Counted from the first letter of the stretch, positions 28,164 to 37,609 are shown. The stretch is DNA of 64,000 nt from Haloarcula halophila (GCF_029278565.1 NZ_CP119560.1:62001-126000); one strand, 5' to 3'. Numbers and translations are program-made. The notes: generated by a model not told the origin, from the sequence alone.

Positions 28164-29840
28164 GTGTGTTCGACTCCTGTGTCTCGCCGAACCGTCTTTC
28201 GACGGATCGCCCAACGACAATACGGTGAGTGGCCGGCGTATAATTCGACACCGCTGTACGATCGAACGTCACTCGCCGGACTGGAATCCGATATCCGGAC
28301 AGTCTCAGAGACGTGGTTCGATCACGATAGTCACGACTCCGTGGAGGGGTTCGTCTGTGCACTCCCGCTAGCCTACTTCCGGTTCAGCGCCCACGATCGA
28401 TATGCGGGGCCGACACGCTACCAGATGGCCACTCTCTTCCGGGTGTTCGTCCTGCAAGAATGCCACGGGTGGGAACACGAAACCGCACTCGTCGACTATC
28501 TCGGGAATCGTCCTGACCTCTGCGAGCAACTGGGTTTCGGGACGATCCCGGACCAGTCGACACTGTGGCGAAGCTGGCACGAGCGGTTCACCCCTGACCT
28601 CCGAGAGACAGTGGAGACAGCCGCTCGAACGATCCTCATCAAAGCCCAGAATGCAGGTGTCGGGGTTCCGCGTGAACCGACACGAAAGCTCCGATACCAC
28701 GGGAACGAGTCTGGTGAGTCAGACCCGGACAATCAAACTACGTTGGAGCAGGCAGAGAAGGTCACCGACCACGTCAGCCGCGTCGTCTTCCCGGCATTTT
28801 CGCTGGATCGTGGGGACGGCTGCGAGATCCACGAGAACGCCTACTGGGACTTACAGACGTATCTGGGGCTTCGCGAGCGGCTGGCTGCTAACGAGGGCGC
28901 TCGTAGCTTCACCTACGAGTCAACTCGAAACCGGACGCCGTTAGGTCACGCCCATCGCGAGCAGATTCGTAATCTCTCGGTATCAGAGACTCGCGAGATG
29001 TACCGACAGGCCGTCAACACGCTCCTGAGCGAAGTCGAGGAGACAGAGGAGTTCTTCCGAGCCGGAATCATCGCCATCGATATCACCGAGGCCAACCCCT
29101 TCACCGGTGATAGAACGGGCCACGAAGACGAAATCATCGGGACGAAGGAGAAGACCGACGAGTACGCCTACCAATGGGCGACAGTCCAGTTGGTCGGCAA
29201 CGCTATCCCACTCGTGCTTGATGCCCGCCCGGTACGGAAAGGCGAGTCACGCAAGGAGATTGTCGGGGATTTGCTGGATTCAGCTGAAGAGCTCGTCCAC
29301 GTCGATAACGTGCTGATGGACCGAGAGTTCGATAGTCAGCACGTCCTGGAGATGCTTAGCCAGCGTGGCTTGTCGTATGTCGTGCCGAAGCGGATGCAGA
29401 CCAGCGAGAAAGCCCAAGCCAAGCGATTACTCCAGCGGGACCAAGGCCGGTATGAAACCGACCGGAAGCTCCATCTGGGCAAGAACGAGTGGCACGAAAC
29501 GACGCTGGTCTACCGCCGAGATGAAGACTCCAAGCACGACGATCACCGGCAGTACTCGGTGTTAATAACGAATTGCGGGAGTGGGCACCTCACGGAGTAT
29601 GTCTATCGCTGGGAGATCGAGAGTGGGTACAGGTCGATTAAACGGTTCATGGCAGCGACGACGTCGAAGGATTTCGGGCTTCGATTCTTCTACTTCGCGT
29701 TTGCGTGTCTTCTGTACTCGATCTGGCGCGCTGTTGATCTGCTCGTGCAGGTTGAGTTAACTGGTGAGTACGAACATTCGCCGATCGTAACAGCCGACAA
29801 TACGCTGACACTGCTGAAGAAGGAGACTGGAATCGGGTAG
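28164..29840 (+). CDS. IS4-type (DDE_Tnp_1) transposase, apparently intact
   Basis: 558 residues uninterrupted. The DDE core shows Asp in IIAIDITEANPFTGDRTG, Asp in VHVDNVLMDREF, and the C-terminal signature YRWEIESGYRSIKRFM containing the catalytic Glu and the Y-R-E-K pattern of IS4-related enzymes. The start could be the GTG at 28164 or at 28179 (VSRRTVFRR). It is related to the deleted copy at 319-764, so the same element family inserted twice. No accessory gene is seen, and exact element ends were not determined. Confidence 0.88.
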   Translation: MCSTPVSRRTVFRRIAQRQYGEWPAYNSTPLYDRTSLAGLESDIRTVSETWFDHDSHDSVEGFVCALPLAYFRFSAHDRYAGPTRYQMATLFRVFVLQECHGWEHETALVDYLGNRPDLCEQLGFGTIPDQSTLWRSWHERFTPDLRETVETAARTILIKAQNAGVGVPREPTRKLRYHGNESGESDPDNQTTLEQAEKVTDHVSRVVFPAFSLDRGDGCEIHENAYWDLQTYLGLRERLAANEGARSFTYESTRNRTPLGHAHREQIRNLSVSETREMYRQAVNTLLSEVEETEEFFRAGIIAIDITEANPFTGDRTGHEDEIIGTKEKTDEYAYQWATVQLVGNAIPLVLDARPVRKGESRKEIVGDLLDSAEELVHVDNVLMDREFDSQHVLEMLSQRGLSYVVPKRMQTSEKAQAKRLLQRDQGRYETDRKLHLGKNEWHETTLVYRRDEDSKHDDHRQYSVLITNCGSGHLTEYVYRWEIESGYRSIKRFMAATTSKDFGLRFFYFAFACLLYSIWRAVDLLVQVELTGEYEHSPIVTADNTLTLLKKETGIG

Positions 29841-30217
29841 AGAGACACACTGTCTAGGTTAGCGCGCCGTCTGAGTGGCTACACTGTTGGAAGTCGCGAA
29901 AATTCGCCCATACGATTGGGAATATGACAGGAATGGTCGCTTGGGGAGTGATTTGAGGTGGTTTGCGCTGACTGAATCGGCCAAATTCACGCATCAAAGC
30001 CCCGCTAAATCCGGTGTAGTCTCAACTTCAGGAGTTGCACTTTCTGTATAGCGTTATATAGTTTATAGACCTGGATTTCAGTTCTTCGGGCGGCGTAGCG
30101 GGTGTTTTCAGGGGTTCTTACTATTCCCCGTGTTACTGCACATTACTGCGATAATGTGCTGTGGATTGGAGGGGGATGCCGCCCTCGGGGAACCACGACT
30201 GCTGTAACCTGACGCTG
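29841..30217. other. Intergenic region right of the transposase
   Basis: About 375 bases with no convincing gene. The sequence AGTCTCAACTT at ~30020 is the inverse complement of AAGTTGAGACT found at ~775 beside the transposase remnant. It may therefore be part of the element's terminal repeat. The AT-rich GCGTTATATAGTTTATAG follows at ~30050. Confidence 0.4.
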
Positions 30218-30613
30218 TCAGGCTTCGACCCACTCGCTACTGAGCTCGTACCGCGTGACATCCTCGGTGTCGATAGTGAGGGGGAACTCCAGGGACGTCG
30301 ACTCCCCGACGTCGACCGGCTGGACCAGTTGTCTACCGGCCTCGTGGAGCGTCTCGCCGGCATCATCCAGAAACGTACAGGTGATGTTCGGGACTTGGCC
30401 GTCCGGTGTGATCTGTTCGTCGCCGCCGTTCTCTGCGGTAACGTCGACGTAGACGCGGGTTCCGGAGGGCGTCGCCTGCGTCGTGTACTCGTGAGAGAAG
30501 ACCAGGGGCGTCTCGTTCGACGCCACCTGGCCGTCGATCCGTGACCCGGAGCAACCGGCCAGCAGTGTCCCCGTTCCTGCTCCCAGCGTCCCGAGGAACC
30601 TCCGTCGGTGCAT
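30218..30613 (-). CDS. Tat-exported lipoprotein, unknown function
   Basis: 131 residues starting MHRRRFLGTLGAGTGTLLAG and then Cys. This is a twin-arginine signal peptide with a haloarchaeal lipobox (LAGC). The mature part looks like a small beta-sandwich with FSHEYTTQATPSGTRVYVDV, a typical FxLYD/immunoglobulin-like pattern (LEFPLTIDTEDVTRYELSS). The long upstream extension of the frame lies over the HAD gene and is not real. It lies downstream of the phn minus-strand operon, ~60 bases after the HAD gene, so it may be co-transcribed. Confidence 0.8.
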   Translation of the reverse strand: MHRRRFLGTLGAGTGTLLAGCSGSRIDGQVASNETPLVFSHEYTTQATPSGTRVYVDVTAENGGDEQITPDGQVPNITCTFLDDAGETLHEAGRQLVQPVDVGESTSLEFPLTIDTEDVTRYELSSEWVEA

Positions 30614-30672
30614 ATTTCGGTTGGAGCGAGGTCGGACCTCAATGTATCGTCCGTAGAGTCCGGACTCGGGGA

Positions 30673-31341
30673 TCACACGCGGCGCTCGGTGGCGGGTATC
30701 CGCTCGACCAGCGCCTCCAGGTCCGGCACCTCGAAGGTCGGTTCGGTCGTGAGTGTCACGTCCGCGGCGTGGTCGCGACGCAGGTAGGCAGCGTCGATGC
30801 CGGCCCGCTGTGCGGCGACCACGTCTTTCTCCGAGTCCCCGACGTACAGGGCGTTCTCGGCACCCAACTCCGCCAGCGCCGTCTCGACGTAATCCGGTTC
30901 GGGCTTGCGCGCGGCGGCTCCCGCCAGCGTAGGCCGGCGTCCGTGCGCGACCTCGAACGCCGGCAGGTCGTGGTAGGCCAGGAGGAACTCGATGGTGGCG
31001 TGCTGGTTGTTGCTCACCAGACCGAGCGGGCACCCGATCCCGTCAAGGGCGGCTACGTCGTCGTAGACGGGTTTGCCGCGGTCCCGGACGTGGGCCTGCT
31101 GGGCGAGGCTGGCGGTGAGTTCACGGTAGTGCCAGAACGCCTCGGGGTCGATACCGTGGTCGCGGGCCGTCTCGGCCGGGACGATATCCTCGGTGACCGA
31201 CCGACGGGCGACAGAGCGGTCGACATCGACGCCGAACGCGTCGAACGCGTCGACGACGGCGTCGACCAGTACCGCGGTGTCGGTCGGCTCGACCAGCACG
31301 CCGTCACAGTCGAAAACGACTGATTCGTAGCGGTCAGTCAC
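30673..31341 (-). CDS. HAD-family phosphatase in the phn operon
   Basis: 222 residues. Motif I is FDCDGVLVE, motif II is LGLVSNNQ, the motif III lysine is in ARKPEPDY, and motif IV is LYVGDSEKDVVAAQRAG. It is a subfamily I HAD hydrolase acting on a small phosphorylated substrate. The GTG at 31341 overlaps the isomerase stop by eight bases, so it is the last metabolic gene of the C-P lyase operon. It may dephosphorylate or interconvert ribose phosphates formed downstream of PhnJ. That role is inferred from context only. Confidence 0.85.
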   Translation of the reverse strand: MTDRYESVVFDCDGVLVEPTDTAVLVDAVVDAFDAFGVDVDRSVARRSVTEDIVPAETARDHGIDPEAFWHYRELTASLAQQAHVRDRGKPVYDDVAALDGIGCPLGLVSNNQHATIEFLLAYHDLPAFEVAHGRRPTLAGAAARKPEPDYVETALAELGAENALYVGDSEKDVVAAQRAGIDAAYLRRDHAADVTLTTEPTFEVPDLEALVERIPATERRV

Positions 31342-32143
31342 CGGGAGATCCCCCCGTCTCCGGCGGCGCGTGATCGACACCGACGGTCCGAGCAACGTCC
31401 GCGACGGACTTCATCTCGAAGACGAAGGCGTCCGCCGGGACGGCTTCGGCGACGGACTCGTACTCGGGGAACGGGCGATGCTGGTCCGTGGTGCCGTCGT
31501 TGTCGTGGAGGTGACAGACGCGGATGCGGTCGCCGAATCGGTCGACGAACGCCCGCCAGTCGTGGCCGTTGACCTTCGCGTGGCCGACGTCGAGTGTGAG
31601 GCTGAGGTACTCGGGTGGCACGTCGACGGCGTCGATCATCGTGGCAAGGTCCGACGGCGTCGTCGTGTAGCGCCGCTTGTCCTCGTCGATCGGTTGGTTC
31701 TCTAGACAGAGTGAAACGCCGACCAGTTGAGCGTACTCGGCACACTCGGCGAGCGAGCGTCGCGCGTTCTCTCGGGCCTGCTCCTGGACCCACTCCGGGT
31801 ATCGACGGGGAACCGAACCGCCGTGGACGACGACACCGGTCGCCCCCGCTGTGGCCGCGTCGTCGAGCGTCTGTTTGACACGCTCGACGGAGTCTTGCCG
31901 GACCGTCTCGTCGTAGCTTCCCACGTTCCAGTCCCGAAACGGGGCGTGGTAGGTGACGGTGACGCCGTAAGACTCGGCCAGTTCCTGCACCCGTTCGGGG
32001 CCGGGCGTATCGGGGTGTCCGGCGAGGTACTCACGCCTGAACTCGACGTGGTCCAACCCGATGTCCGTGACGTACTCCACGAACTCCTCGACGCTCGCGG
32101 CGAACCGGATGTCCATTGCCGCCCCCAGACGGTGGTCCGTCAT
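31334..32143 (-). CDS. Sugar-phosphate isomerase/epimerase-like TIM-barrel protein in the phn operon
   Basis: 269 residues of the xylose-isomerase-like AP endonuclease 2 fold. Metal-ligand motifs are ATGVVVHGG, SLCLENQP, LSLTLDVGHAKVNG and RVCHLHDNDG, and VFEMKS supplies a last Glu. The ATG at 32143 overlaps the phnM stop (ATGA), arguing for a function in C-P lyase product handling. It could process the ribosyl cyclic phosphate or ribose phosphate made after C-P cleavage. The exact reaction is not known. Confidence 0.85.
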   Translation of the reverse strand: MTDHRLGAAMDIRFAASVEEFVEYVTDIGLDHVEFRREYLAGHPDTPGPERVQELAESYGVTVTYHAPFRDWNVGSYDETVRQDSVERVKQTLDDAATAGATGVVVHGGSVPRRYPEWVQEQARENARRSLAECAEYAQLVGVSLCLENQPIDEDKRRYTTTPSDLATMIDAVDVPPEYLSLTLDVGHAKVNGHDWRAFVDRFGDRIRVCHLHDNDGTTDQHRPFPEYESVAEAVPADAFVFEMKSVADVARTVGVDHAPPETGGSPGD

Positions 32144-33312
32144 CGTCGCCCTCCCGCGGTGGCATCGGCCCGGTACGCCGGCCGTCCGGCGACCAGCGCG
32201 CTCGTGACCGTCGGCGCTGGCTCCCGGTCGACGACGATCAGATCCGCACGCCCGCCCGCCTCGATCCGTCCCCGATCGGAGAACCCCGCGGCGTCGGCGG
32301 GGGTCGCGCTGACGCGGGCCACCCGCTCCGGGAGTGACTCCCCTGTATCGACGAACACCGACGCCAGTAGCGACGGTGGGTGGTAGTCCGCGACCAGAGT
32401 GTCGACGACGCCGGCGTCGATACCTTCGGCTGTCGCGAGGTTGCCCCACTGGCTCCCCCCACGGACGAGATTCGGTGCGCCCATCGCCGTGGTCATCTCC
32501 TCGTCGGCCGCCGCTTTGGCGGTCTCAAGCGTGATTGGGTACTCGGTGATGTCGACGCCGGAGGCCGCGAGACGCCTGACCGCCTCGGGGTTCTCGTCGT
32601 CGTGAGAGGCCGTCACCGCGCCGGCCGCGTGGGCGCGTTCGACCACGCGGTCGATCCGTTCACGTATCGTTGCCACCGGGATATCGGTACGCTCCGAGAT
32701 GAGTTCTTCGGCCTCCTCGACCGTCCGGTCGTCGGCGTTCTCGTAGTACTCCCGGAATGTCTCGACGTCTCGGAACTGCCCCTTTCCCGGGACGTGACTC
32801 ATCACCGACACCAGGTCGGCGTCACCGTTGTCGACGACGTCGAGGACTGCCTCGACACACCGCTTCTGGGTGACCTCACACCGGGCGTGCAGGCGGTGGT
32901 CGGCCAGTAGGTCCGTTGTCCCCGAGATGGCGTCGGTCAGCGCCGCCGCCAGTTCCGGCGAGCGGTCGGCCGCCTCGTCCTGTTCGAAGGAGATGGCGTG
33001 GAACTTCGTGGTGATGCCCGCCGCGACGTTCGCGCGGTCGGCGGACGCCAGGGCCAGCGGGATGTCCATCCGCGCCCCGGACCGCGGGTGAAGGTGGCCC
33101 TCGATATCATCGCCGTGGAGGTCGATCAGTCCGGGCAACACCAGGCGGCCGTCGACATCGATCACGGTGTCGGCGTCCGTGTCCACGTCGCCGACGTCGA
33201 CGATACGGTCGCCCTCGATTCGGACGCCCCCCTCGATCACTGCGTCGGGCGTGACGAGGCGACCGCCGACGACCGCGACGGTGGCCTCGGCGGCCCGGGC
33301 GGCCGAACTCAT
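32140..33312 (-). CDS. phnM: alpha-D-ribose 1-methylphosphonate 5-triphosphate diphosphatase PhnM
   Basis: 390 residues, amidohydrolase fold. The metal site LIDLHGDDIEGHLHPRSGAR is the PhnM signature, with later SHVPGKGQF, AVTASHDDENPEAV and the C-terminal barrel closure. PhnM removes pyrophosphate from the nucleotide-derived triphosphate to give the 5-phosphate substrate of PhnJ. Its length is close to the E. coli enzyme. It overlaps phnL by four bases upstream and the isomerase gene downstream. Confidence 0.93.
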   Translation of the reverse strand: MSSAARAAEATVAVVGGRLVTPDAVIEGGVRIEGDRIVDVGDVDTDADTVIDVDGRLVLPGLIDLHGDDIEGHLHPRSGARMDIPLALASADRANVAAGITTKFHAISFEQDEAADRSPELAAALTDAISGTTDLLADHRLHARCEVTQKRCVEAVLDVVDNGDADLVSVMSHVPGKGQFRDVETFREYYENADDRTVEEAEELISERTDIPVATIRERIDRVVERAHAAGAVTASHDDENPEAVRRLAASGVDITEYPITLETAKAAADEEMTTAMGAPNLVRGGSQWGNLATAEGIDAGVVDTLVADYHPPSLLASVFVDTGESLPERVARVSATPADAAGFSDRGRIEAGGRADLIVVDREPAPTVTSALVAGRPAYRADATAGGRR

Positions 33313-34040
33313 CGGACCACCTCGCCGTCGAACGCCTCGACCGGCAGGACCTCCCGGATACGTCCGTCGTCCAGCACGACGACGCGGTCGGCGACGGCCT
33401 CGACCACGTCCGTATCGTGGAAGACGCCGACGACGGTGGTTCCGCGTCCGAGAGCCGTCTCCAACAGGTCGATCGCTTCCCGACGAGTCTCCGGGTCGAG
33501 CGCGCTGGTGGGTTCGTCAAGCAACAGCAGGTCCGGGTCGGGCGCGAGCGCCTGCGCGAGGTTGACCCGCTGGCGCTCGCCGCCGGAGAAGGTCGCGGGG
33601 TAGGCGTCCCACAGTTCCTCGGGGACCGAGAGGGTCGCGAGCAACTCACGGGCGCGTTCCCTCGCCGGCTCCGTTTGCCTCCCCTGTTCGACCAGCGGTC
33701 GGGCGACCACGTCGACGGCCGGGACGCGCGGGATCTCGTCGAGGAACTGGGACGTGTAGCCGATGGCGTCACCTCTGAGTGCCATCACGGTGCGGTCGTC
33801 ACACGCGGCCAGGTCGACCTCGTCGTCGCCGTGGTAGCGGACCCGGCCGTCGGTCGGTTCGTAGGTCCGGTAGAGACACTTCAACAGCGAGGACTTCCCG
33901 CTGCCGGACTCCCCGACGACCGCGAGGAACTCGCCCGCTCGGACGTCGAACGATACGCTGTCTAGCCCGACGACCTGGGTGTCGTCGAGCACGTGGACGT
34001 CGAAGGTCTTCGAGAGCCCTTCGACCGATAGGACTGTCAT
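33309..34040 (-). CDS. phnL: C-P lyase ABC-type protein PhnL
   Basis: 243 residues. Walker A is GESGSGKSSLLK, the signature is FSGGERQRVNLAQ, Walker B is DLLLLDEP, and the switch His is in GVFHDTD. PhnL is an ABC-fold subunit associated with the C-P lyase core rather than a transporter. The ATG at 34040 (MTVLSVEGLSKTF) overlaps phnK. The open frame continues upstream to 34448 but only over phnK in another frame. Confidence 0.92.
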   Translation of the reverse strand: MTVLSVEGLSKTFDVHVLDDTQVVGLDSVSFDVRAGEFLAVVGESGSGKSSLLKCLYRTYEPTDGRVRYHGDDEVDLAACDDRTVMALRGDAIGYTSQFLDEIPRVPAVDVVARPLVEQGRQTEPARERARELLATLSVPEELWDAYPATFSGGERQRVNLAQALAPDPDLLLLDEPTSALDPETRREAIDLLETALGRGTTVVGVFHDTDVVEAVADRVVVLDDGRIREVLPVEAFDGEVVR

Positions 34041-34867
34041 AGTACTGAGTTGATGAGGGTCTGCGTGTACTCGTGGTGCGGGTCCTCCATGACGCGGTCG
34101 GTGAGGCCCGACTCGACGATTCGACCGTGGCGCATCACCAGCGTCCGGTCGGCGAGCAGGCGGACGACGCCGAGGTCGTGGGAGACGACGATAGCCGCGA
34201 CGCCCTCCTCGCGCTGGACGCGGCGGAAGGTGTCGAGGACACGCGCCTGGACGCTGACGTCCAACCCCGTCGTCGGTTCGTCGAGGACGATCAGGTTCGG
34301 GTCGGTCGCCAGGGCTCGGGCGATCTGGACACGGCGCTGCATCCCGCCCGAGTAGGTCCGCGCGGGGTCGTCCATCCGGGCGACCGGGACCTCCGTCTCC
34401 TCGAACAACTCCCGGACGCGCGCTCGCACGTCCTCGTAGGAGCGCCACCCGGCCGAGAGGAGTTTCTCGGCGACGTTACCGCCGCCGGTAAACGTCAGGT
34501 CGAGGCCGTCGCGGATGTGCTGGTGGACCAGAGAGATGTCACGGCTCCGCAGTTCGTGGCGCGTCTGGTAGTCCACTGCCAGTAGGTTCCCGTCGTGCCC
34601 GGCGTAGGACACCTCGCCGTCGACGGTCGCCTCCGGGTCGCGTTCCAGGGCCAGCGCCTCCGCGAGGCTTGACTTACCCGACCCCGATTCGCCGACGATA
34701 CCGAGCACCTCGCCCGCTTCGACGTCGAGGTCGGCTTCGGCACAGGCGACGACGGTGCCACAGTGGGGACACTGGTTCGTCCCGGCGCGGTCGCCGGTCG
34801 CGTCGAGACAGTCCGGACAGCCGTCGCCGTACACCGTCTCCACACCCGACGCTTCCAGGAGCGTCAC
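34037..34867 (-). CDS. phnK: C-P lyase ABC-type protein PhnK with zinc-ribbon insertion
   Basis: 276 residues. It has Walker A GESGSGKSSLAE, signature YSGGMQRRVQIARAL, Walker B NLIVLDEPTTGLD and VVSHDLGVVRLLADR. Residues ~17-45 contain an inserted zinc-ribbon-like CPDCLDATGDRAGTNQCPHC between strand 1 and the P-loop, which is absent from E. coli PhnK. PhnK binds the PhnJ dimer on the C-P lyase core. The ATG at 34867 overlaps phnJ by four bases. Confidence 0.92.
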   Translation of the reverse strand: MTLLEASGVETVYGDGCPDCLDATGDRAGTNQCPHCGTVVACAEADLDVEAGEVLGIVGESGSGKSSLAEALALERDPEATVDGEVSYAGHDGNLLAVDYQTRHELRSRDISLVHQHIRDGLDLTFTGGGNVAEKLLSAGWRSYEDVRARVRELFEETEVPVARMDDPARTYSGGMQRRVQIARALATDPNLIVLDEPTTGLDVSVQARVLDTFRRVQREEGVAAIVVSHDLGVVRLLADRTLVMRHGRIVESGLTDRVMEDPHHEYTQTLINSVL

Positions 34868-35934
34868 GCGTTCTCACCCCCGTCGGGTGTCGCGGGTCCC
34901 CAGTCGACTCCGGAGCGGTCGAGGTGATGATCCTTCGGCAGGTCCGGGTCCTCGCGGCGCTTGGCACAGAAGCTCGAATCGTTGCAGGCGTAGCGTGTCT
35001 CGAAGCCCGCGCCCCCTCCGTCGTCCGGGTCATCACTTCCCTCACTCGCCGTCGATCCGTGTTCCTCGGAGACTTCGACGAGGTAGGTGTCGGTCGATCC
35101 ACAGGCGTGACAGGCCTGCTCCGGGAAGCGCTCGACGGTGAACGCCCGATCGTCGAAGGCCAGCGGTTCGACTGACGTGTGCGGTGGGACGGCGTAGATG
35201 CGAGCCTCTCTCCCCGCAGCGAGTATCGTCACGTGATCGGCGTCGTCGAGTTTCGGGACGTCCCACCGCGGGATGGGCGAGGGGTCCATCAGATACCGCC
35301 CCGCGACTAGCGTCGGGTAGCGCGAGGCGATGTTGATCTCGCCGTACTCGACGACGTTCTCGTAGAGGTGGACCCACATCTTCCCGTAGTTCTTGTGGGC
35401 GTGTCGCCGCCGGTTCGCGGCGTCGGAGGGGTCAACCTTCCGCAGGGCGTCGGTGATGGGCACCTGCAACACGAGGCGCTGGTCGTCGGTCAGTACCTCC
35501 TCGGGGATGCGGTGGCGGCTCTGGATCAGGTCCGCCTCGGTGGTGTCGGCAGTCGTCGCCACTTCGGCCGTGTTCTCCGCGAGTCGCCGGATGTTGGCGG
35601 CGTTGACGCTCTCGTCCGCGCCCTGGTCGATCACCTTGAGCGTCTCATCCGGTCCGAGAAGCGACAGCGACGCCTGGATGCCGCCGGTCCCCCATCCGCG
35701 GGCGAGGGGCATCGGCCGCGAGGCGTATGGCACCTGATGACCGGGAATTGCGACGGCTTTCAGCATCGACCGGCGGACCTCTCGCTTGGTGTGCTCGTCG
35801 AGGTAAGCGTAGTTGTACCCCGAGAGCCCGTCGGTCTCTACCGCGGTGAGCGCGGCGTCGACGGAGTCGGTCGGCACCGGCGTTCCGGCACCGGTCGATC
35901 CGTCGCTCGGGTGGGTCGTCGGTTCCTCAGTCAT
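34864..35934 (-). CDS. phnJ: alpha-D-ribose 1-methylphosphonate 5-phosphate C-P lyase PhnJ
   Basis: 356 residues, against ~281 in E. coli. The radical-SAM cysteines appear as CxxC (ACHACGS) and CX5C (YACNDSSFC), the PhnJ-specific arrangement. They are separated by a longer acidic Gly/Ser-rich insert than usual. Upstream core motifs include FYNYAY-like SGYNYAYLDEHTKREVRRSM, MPLARGWGTGGIQASLSLLG and RYLMDPSPIPRW. It cleaves the C-P bond to release methane (or another alkane) and a cyclic ribose phosphate. The ATG at 35934 overlaps phnI. Confidence 0.94.
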   Translation of the reverse strand: MTEEPTTHPSDGSTGAGTPVPTDSVDAALTAVETDGLSGYNYAYLDEHTKREVRRSMLKAVAIPGHQVPYASRPMPLARGWGTGGIQASLSLLGPDETLKVIDQGADESVNAANIRRLAENTAEVATTADTTEADLIQSRHRIPEEVLTDDQRLVLQVPITDALRKVDPSDAANRRRHAHKNYGKMWVHLYENVVEYGEINIASRYPTLVAGRYLMDPSPIPRWDVPKLDDADHVTILAAGREARIYAVPPHTSVEPLAFDDRAFTVERFPEQACHACGSTDTYLVEVSEEHGSTASEGSDDPDDGGGAGFETRYACNDSSFCAKRREDPDLPKDHHLDRSGVDWGPATPDGGENA

Positions 35935-37066
35935 TGTCGCTCGCCTCCGCGATCGGCTGACGGTCGGCGGATTCGTCGTCGGCGGGATCATCTCGGCCCG
36001 CTTCGGCTGTGCCCCCGCGCTCCCGGATCGCTCGGATCCGATCCAGGATTGACTGGAAGGTGACGTAGTGAGGGAGTTTGAGGTGTTCGATGAAGCCAAA
36101 GGAGTCCATGCCGTCGATGGTATCGAGGACGAACTCGGCGTTCTCGGCAGGTTCGTCGTCGCCGTCCAGCTGGATCGAGGCGTCGAGGACGGTCATCCCG
36201 ATGGCCTTGCGCTCGTTGCGGCCGAACGTCAGGCCGTAGCCGAACGCGAACTGCGGGTCTTCCCGCTTCTCGTAGACGGGGACGACCGCCTCGGACTCGG
36301 TCACGTCCGCGTGGGTGACCGTCACCTCGTCGCCGGTGTAGGGATGCTCGATCCGAACTGGGAGCCGACCCACCCGGACCTCCGCCAGTGTCGGGTGGAC
36401 CTGGCCGTAGCCCCGGAGCGCCGAGTAGCCCAGCGCGGTCACCGCGCCCGTCTCACCGCGGGCGAGTTCCTGGAGCACCGCGTCCCTCTCCGGCGGGTGC
36501 GTTACCGACTCCCGGGTGGTGTCCGTCGGGTCGTCCACGTCGGGTTCGTCCGGTTCGTGAAGCAGCCCCTCCGAGCGCAGGAGTTCCGTGACAGTGGTCA
36601 ACCGCTCGGGATCGCCCTCGTCGGCGAGGTCCCAGTCCTCGGTCGGGTCCGCCGACTCCCCGTCGACGAGGTCGAAATCCAGCAGCCGCTGGGTGTAGTC
36701 CTTCGTCGCCCCGAGGATCTGCCCGCCTGGCACGTCTTTGAACGCCGGGGACACCCGCCGGGTAGCGATCATCTCACTCGGATCGACAGCCGGCGTCTCG
36801 TCGAACCGCTCCAGCGTCGAGCGGTAGGCCCGAAGCAGGAAGGCGGCCTCGACGGTATCCCCCTGGGCCTGTTTGACTGCCAGGGCCGCCAATCGGGGCG
36901 CGTACAGGCCCCCCTCGCTCATCGCCTGGGCGGTGAGGCGTCCGAGTTGGTCGTCCAGTTGGTCGACGTCGAGGCCCTCGCTGTCGCCGGCGAGACGCTG
37001 CTTCTCGAACAGGTCTGCCGCGCGCTCGATGATCTCTTCGCCGGCAGTGACGGCGACGTAGCCCAT
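35927..37066 (-). CDS. phnI: C-P lyase subunit PhnI (nucleosidase)
   Basis: 379 residues starting MGYVAVTAGEEIIERAADLF. The conserved parts include QLGRLTAQAMSEGGLYAPRL, YSALRGYGQVHPTLAEVRVG and FAFGYGLTFGRNERKAIGMT. PhnI with PhnG/H/L exchanges the adenine of ATP for the phosphonate, forming ribose 1-phosphonate 5-triphosphate. Its start codon follows the phnH stop directly (TGAATG), so coupling is tight. Confidence 0.94.
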   Translation of the reverse strand: MGYVAVTAGEEIIERAADLFEKQRLAGDSEGLDVDQLDDQLGRLTAQAMSEGGLYAPRLAALAVKQAQGDTVEAAFLLRAYRSTLERFDETPAVDPSEMIATRRVSPAFKDVPGGQILGATKDYTQRLLDFDLVDGESADPTEDWDLADEGDPERLTTVTELLRSEGLLHEPDEPDVDDPTDTTRESVTHPPERDAVLQELARGETGAVTALGYSALRGYGQVHPTLAEVRVGRLPVRIEHPYTGDEVTVTHADVTESEAVVPVYEKREDPQFAFGYGLTFGRNERKAIGMTVLDASIQLDGDDEPAENAEFVLDTIDGMDSFGFIEHLKLPHYVTFQSILDRIRAIRERGGTAEAGRDDPADDESADRQPIAEASDND

Positions 37067-37609
37067 TCAGGTCACCTCCATCGTCACCGACCGCGGGACG
37101 GCGGCGAGTCGATCGGTCCCCGAGAGGACAGCGTCGATACCGCGCGGGTACTCCGACTGGGCCTCGGCCAGCGCCGCGAGCGCCGACTCGGGCAGCGACA
37201 CCGACAGCGTCGCGGTGCCGTCGACGCCGGGACCAGAGAGCGTCACCGTCGTCCCCGGTCCGGAGCCGGCTGCGACAGAATCGACGCGGTAGACGACTGT
37301 CGCGCCCTCGCTGGGTTCGACCAGCGATCCGCGCTTGCACGCCCGCACGTCGACAGAGTGGTCCCTGACGTGAACGATATCGGCCTCCTCCAGAGCAGCC
37401 GGTTCGAGGCGACCCTGTCCGGAGAGGGCGTCCCGGAGCGACTCGTCTGCCGTCGCTATCGTCACCTCGTGGTCGACGAGGGTTGCGACGACGGCGTGGT
37501 CGGCGGGGGCGGGCACCTCGTGGACGGTCCCCGGCCGACTCATCGCCGACAGGAGCCCGTCGAACGTCCGGCGCGTGTCGTGGACCGGATCAAACTCGAG
37601 CGCTCTCAC
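37067..37609 (-). CDS. phnH: C-P lyase subunit PhnH
   Basis: 180 residues (E. coli ~194). Motifs are FDPVHDTRRTFDGLLSAMSR, PGTVHEVPAP and SEYPRGIDAVLSGTDRLAAV followed by the C-terminal PRSVTMEV. It is a structural subunit of the PhnGHIJ core. The GTG at 37609 overlaps the phnG stop (GTGA). Longer frames upstream run over phnG. Confidence 0.9.
   Translation of the reverse strand: MRALEFDPVHDTRRTFDGLLSAMSRPGTVHEVPAPADHAVVATLVDHEVTIATADESLRDALSGQGRLEPAALEEADIVHVRDHSVDVRACKRGSLVEPSEGATVVYRVDSVAAGSGPGTTVTLSGPGVDGTATLSVSLPESALAALAEAQSEYPRGIDAVLSGTDRLAAVPRSVTMEVT

Noticed and set aside
30614-31033. N-terminal extension of the lipoprotein gene
   Set aside because: It runs over the HAD gene. The twin-arginine signal peptide begins at 30613.
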